Shown piece by piece: positions 63,127 to 64,000 of a stretch of DNA of 64,000 nt. A program made the translations under genes and the position numbers. The stretch comes from Caenibius sp. WL (GTDB lineage: Bacteria; Pseudomonadota; Alphaproteobacteria; Sphingomonadales; Sphingomonadaceae): positions 2,678,501-2,742,500 of the forward strand of contig NZ_CP081844.1 of assembly GCF_019803445.1 (NCBI RefSeq). Reading direction: 5' to 3'. Within the stretch, counting starts at the first letter, position 1; the number at the start of each line of letters is the position of its first letter. The notes under the pieces were generated by a model, which ran no database searches, was not told where the DNA came from, and worked only from the letters and a program-made list of their open reading frames with translations.

Positions 63127-63573
63127 ATGTCCATTTGCCCGATTGAAGACCGCCTCGCACTGGAAGACCTCACCGTGGCTTATGCCCATGCTCTCGACAG
63201 CATGGGCGACGTGGCCGATATCTGCGCCTGTTTCACCGAAGATGCGGTTTACGATCTTTCAGGCATCGGCATGGCCAAAGTCACCGGCCACAGCGGCATC
63301 AGCGATCTGTTCACCGGCATTTTTGCAACGATGAGCCACCAGGCCCATTACCTCAGCAACTTCGCCGTGACCGCCTACGCCGGCGATACCGCTTCGGTCC
63401 GCACCTACGTCGCCGGAACAGGCCGGGCGAAGGATGGTAATCAGGTGACTGTCAACGGGCGCTATTATTTCGATGCCGTGCGCACAGCCGAAGGGTGGAA
63501 ATTCGCCCGGTATCACATGGATTTCCTCCTCCCGGTTCCCGGCGCTCTGGCGGAGATGCATCCCGGCGACTAA
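63127..63573 (+). CDS. SnoaL/NTF2-fold protein after a Rieske gene
   Basis: 148 residues: IEDRLALEDLTVAYAHALDS, FTEDAVYDLSGIGMAK, IFATMSHQAHYLSNF and GTGRAKDGNQVTVNGRYYF. Close relative of the 38356 protein. It is the last gene before a strong terminator at 63621. The ribosome site is weak. Confidence 0.84.
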   Translation: MSICPIEDRLALEDLTVAYAHALDSMGDVADICACFTEDAVYDLSGIGMAKVTGHSGISDLFTGIFATMSHQAHYLSNFAVTAYAGDTASVRTYVAGTGRAKDGNQVTVNGRYYFDAVRTAEGWKFARYHMDFLLPVPGALAEMHPGD

Positions 63574-63620
63574 TCCCCGGCGCAGCGGATGTCCGCTGGC
63601 TGGAAAGTCACACCTCGGCA

Positions 63621-63662
63621 ACCGTTAAACGGCTCGTTTCCGCCGTTTAACGGTGCTTTTTC
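63621..63662 (+). terminator. Strong rho-independent terminator
   Basis: Perfect 13-bp stem ACCGTTAAACGGC (63621-63633) / GCCGTTTAACGGT (63642-63654), 8-base loop, then GCTTTTTC. Classical form; ends the GFA/SnoaL/Rieske/SnoaL unit. Confidence 0.88.
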
Positions 63663-63790
63663 ATGGCACATTCTCCCCCATCCTGTGTCAACCGCCCTCC
63701 CCTTTCAGCCCTGTCTTTTAGTCGAGTGGACGAACATGCCGCCGAGGCTAACAACAGCCCCAACAGCATGAGGCGAGAGGAACAAAATCA

Positions 63791-64000
63791 ATGTCGGAAT
63801 ACGCAATTGGCCGCCGCCAACTGCTTGCTGGCGCAGGGGTTACGGCGGTCGCGGCAGTTGCCGCCGGCTGCACGCAGAATATGTCCTCCGGTACAGGTGA
63901 AGGCGGTTGGGATCACGAGACGGATATCCTCTGTGTCGGTAGCGGCGCGGCCGCCGGCACTGCCGCCGTTACCGCCGCAGCCGAAGGCGCCAAGGTTCTC
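63791..64000 (+). CDS. Tat-exported lipoprotein flavoenzyme, 5' part only
   Basis: The first 70 codons are present. Twin-arginine signal (R8-R9 in AIGRRQLLAGAG) with a hydrophobic stretch ending in a lipobox-like AAGC (C22 region), then the dinucleotide-binding motif DILCVGSGAAAGTAA. The FAD-binding start of the fumarate-reductase/3-ketosteroid-dehydrogenase superfamily is likely. ATG at 63791 follows AGAGGAAC. A folded flavoprotein anchored outside the inner membrane would be unusual for a catabolic ring dehydrogenase. Confidence 0.78.
   Translation, partial: MSEYAIGRRQLLAGAGVTAVAAVAAGCTQNMSSGTGEGGWDHETDILCVGSGAAAGTAAVTAAAEGAKVL

Noticed and set aside
1-64000. CRISPR array, tRNA/rRNA, insertion sequence or integron
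   Set aside because: None seen on either strand by reading; no direct repeat series, transposase motif or cloverleaf-like sequence. A dedicated tRNA scan could confirm.

Overview
The window looks like chromosome of a sphingomonad-type alphaproteobacterium (Novosphingobium, Sphingobium, Sphingopyxis or a relative). This is inferred from the high GC content, the eight TonB-dependent receptors in 64 kb, the single-gene Rieske oxygenases paired with SnoaL-like genes, and many short-chain dehydrogenases. I see no tRNA, rRNA, CRISPR array, transposase or phage gene. Long open frames antisense to real genes are common and are a GC-composition effect.

Region A (1-20.9 kb) is uptake and glycan work. 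A minus-strand group holds a Tyr-phosphatase-like exported protein, a receptor, a GH2 glycosidase with a C-terminal malectin-like domain, and a second receptor cut by the window start. A 13-bp FadR/PdhR-like palindrome lies upstream of the GH2 gene. Next come an MFS carrier with a regulator made of two fused TetR units, and another receptor. A complete FecI/FecR/FecA-type surface-signalling set follows (14.6-18.6 kb). It converges on a closely related receptor that lacks the signalling domain.

Region B (21.0-33.3 kb, minus strand) is one tight ten-gene catabolic operon: a DUF35 protein, a thiolase-like protein with an altered motif, an acyl-CoA dehydrogenase, E1alpha, E1beta and E2 of a 2-oxoacid dehydrogenase complex, a second acyl-CoA dehydrogenase coupled to an APH-fold kinase, E3, and a classical thiolase. 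A LuxR-type regulator sits upstream, with a divergent acyl-CoA dehydrogenase. The kinase/dehydrogenase pair resembles the 4-hydroxyacyl-CoA handling pair of levulinate catabolism, which suggests a route for hydroxylated acyl chains.

Region C (34.7-64.0 kb) is an oxidative catabolic island. It contains five Rieske oxygenase alpha subunits, one Rieske ferredoxin, five SnoaL/NTF2-fold proteins (several directly coupled to an oxygenase), three receptors, four SDRs, two MDR-type reductases, two ThuA-like proteins, an acyl-CoA synthetase, a sugar-isomerase-like TIM barrel, an EthD-like protein, a GFA-type zinc protein, a TetR regulator, and the start of a Tat-exported lipoprotein flavoenzyme. A CTAG-centred element recurs in promoters from 32.4 to 55.3 kb, often about 65-75 bp before a start codon, so regions B and C may form one regulon.

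Overall reading: outer-membrane receptors import a bulky compound, perhaps glycosylated, polycyclic or terpenoid. Rieske oxygenases and dehydrogenases open it, a CoA ligase activates it, and the region B operon takes the CoA-linked fragments to central metabolism. The substrate cannot be named from sequence alone.
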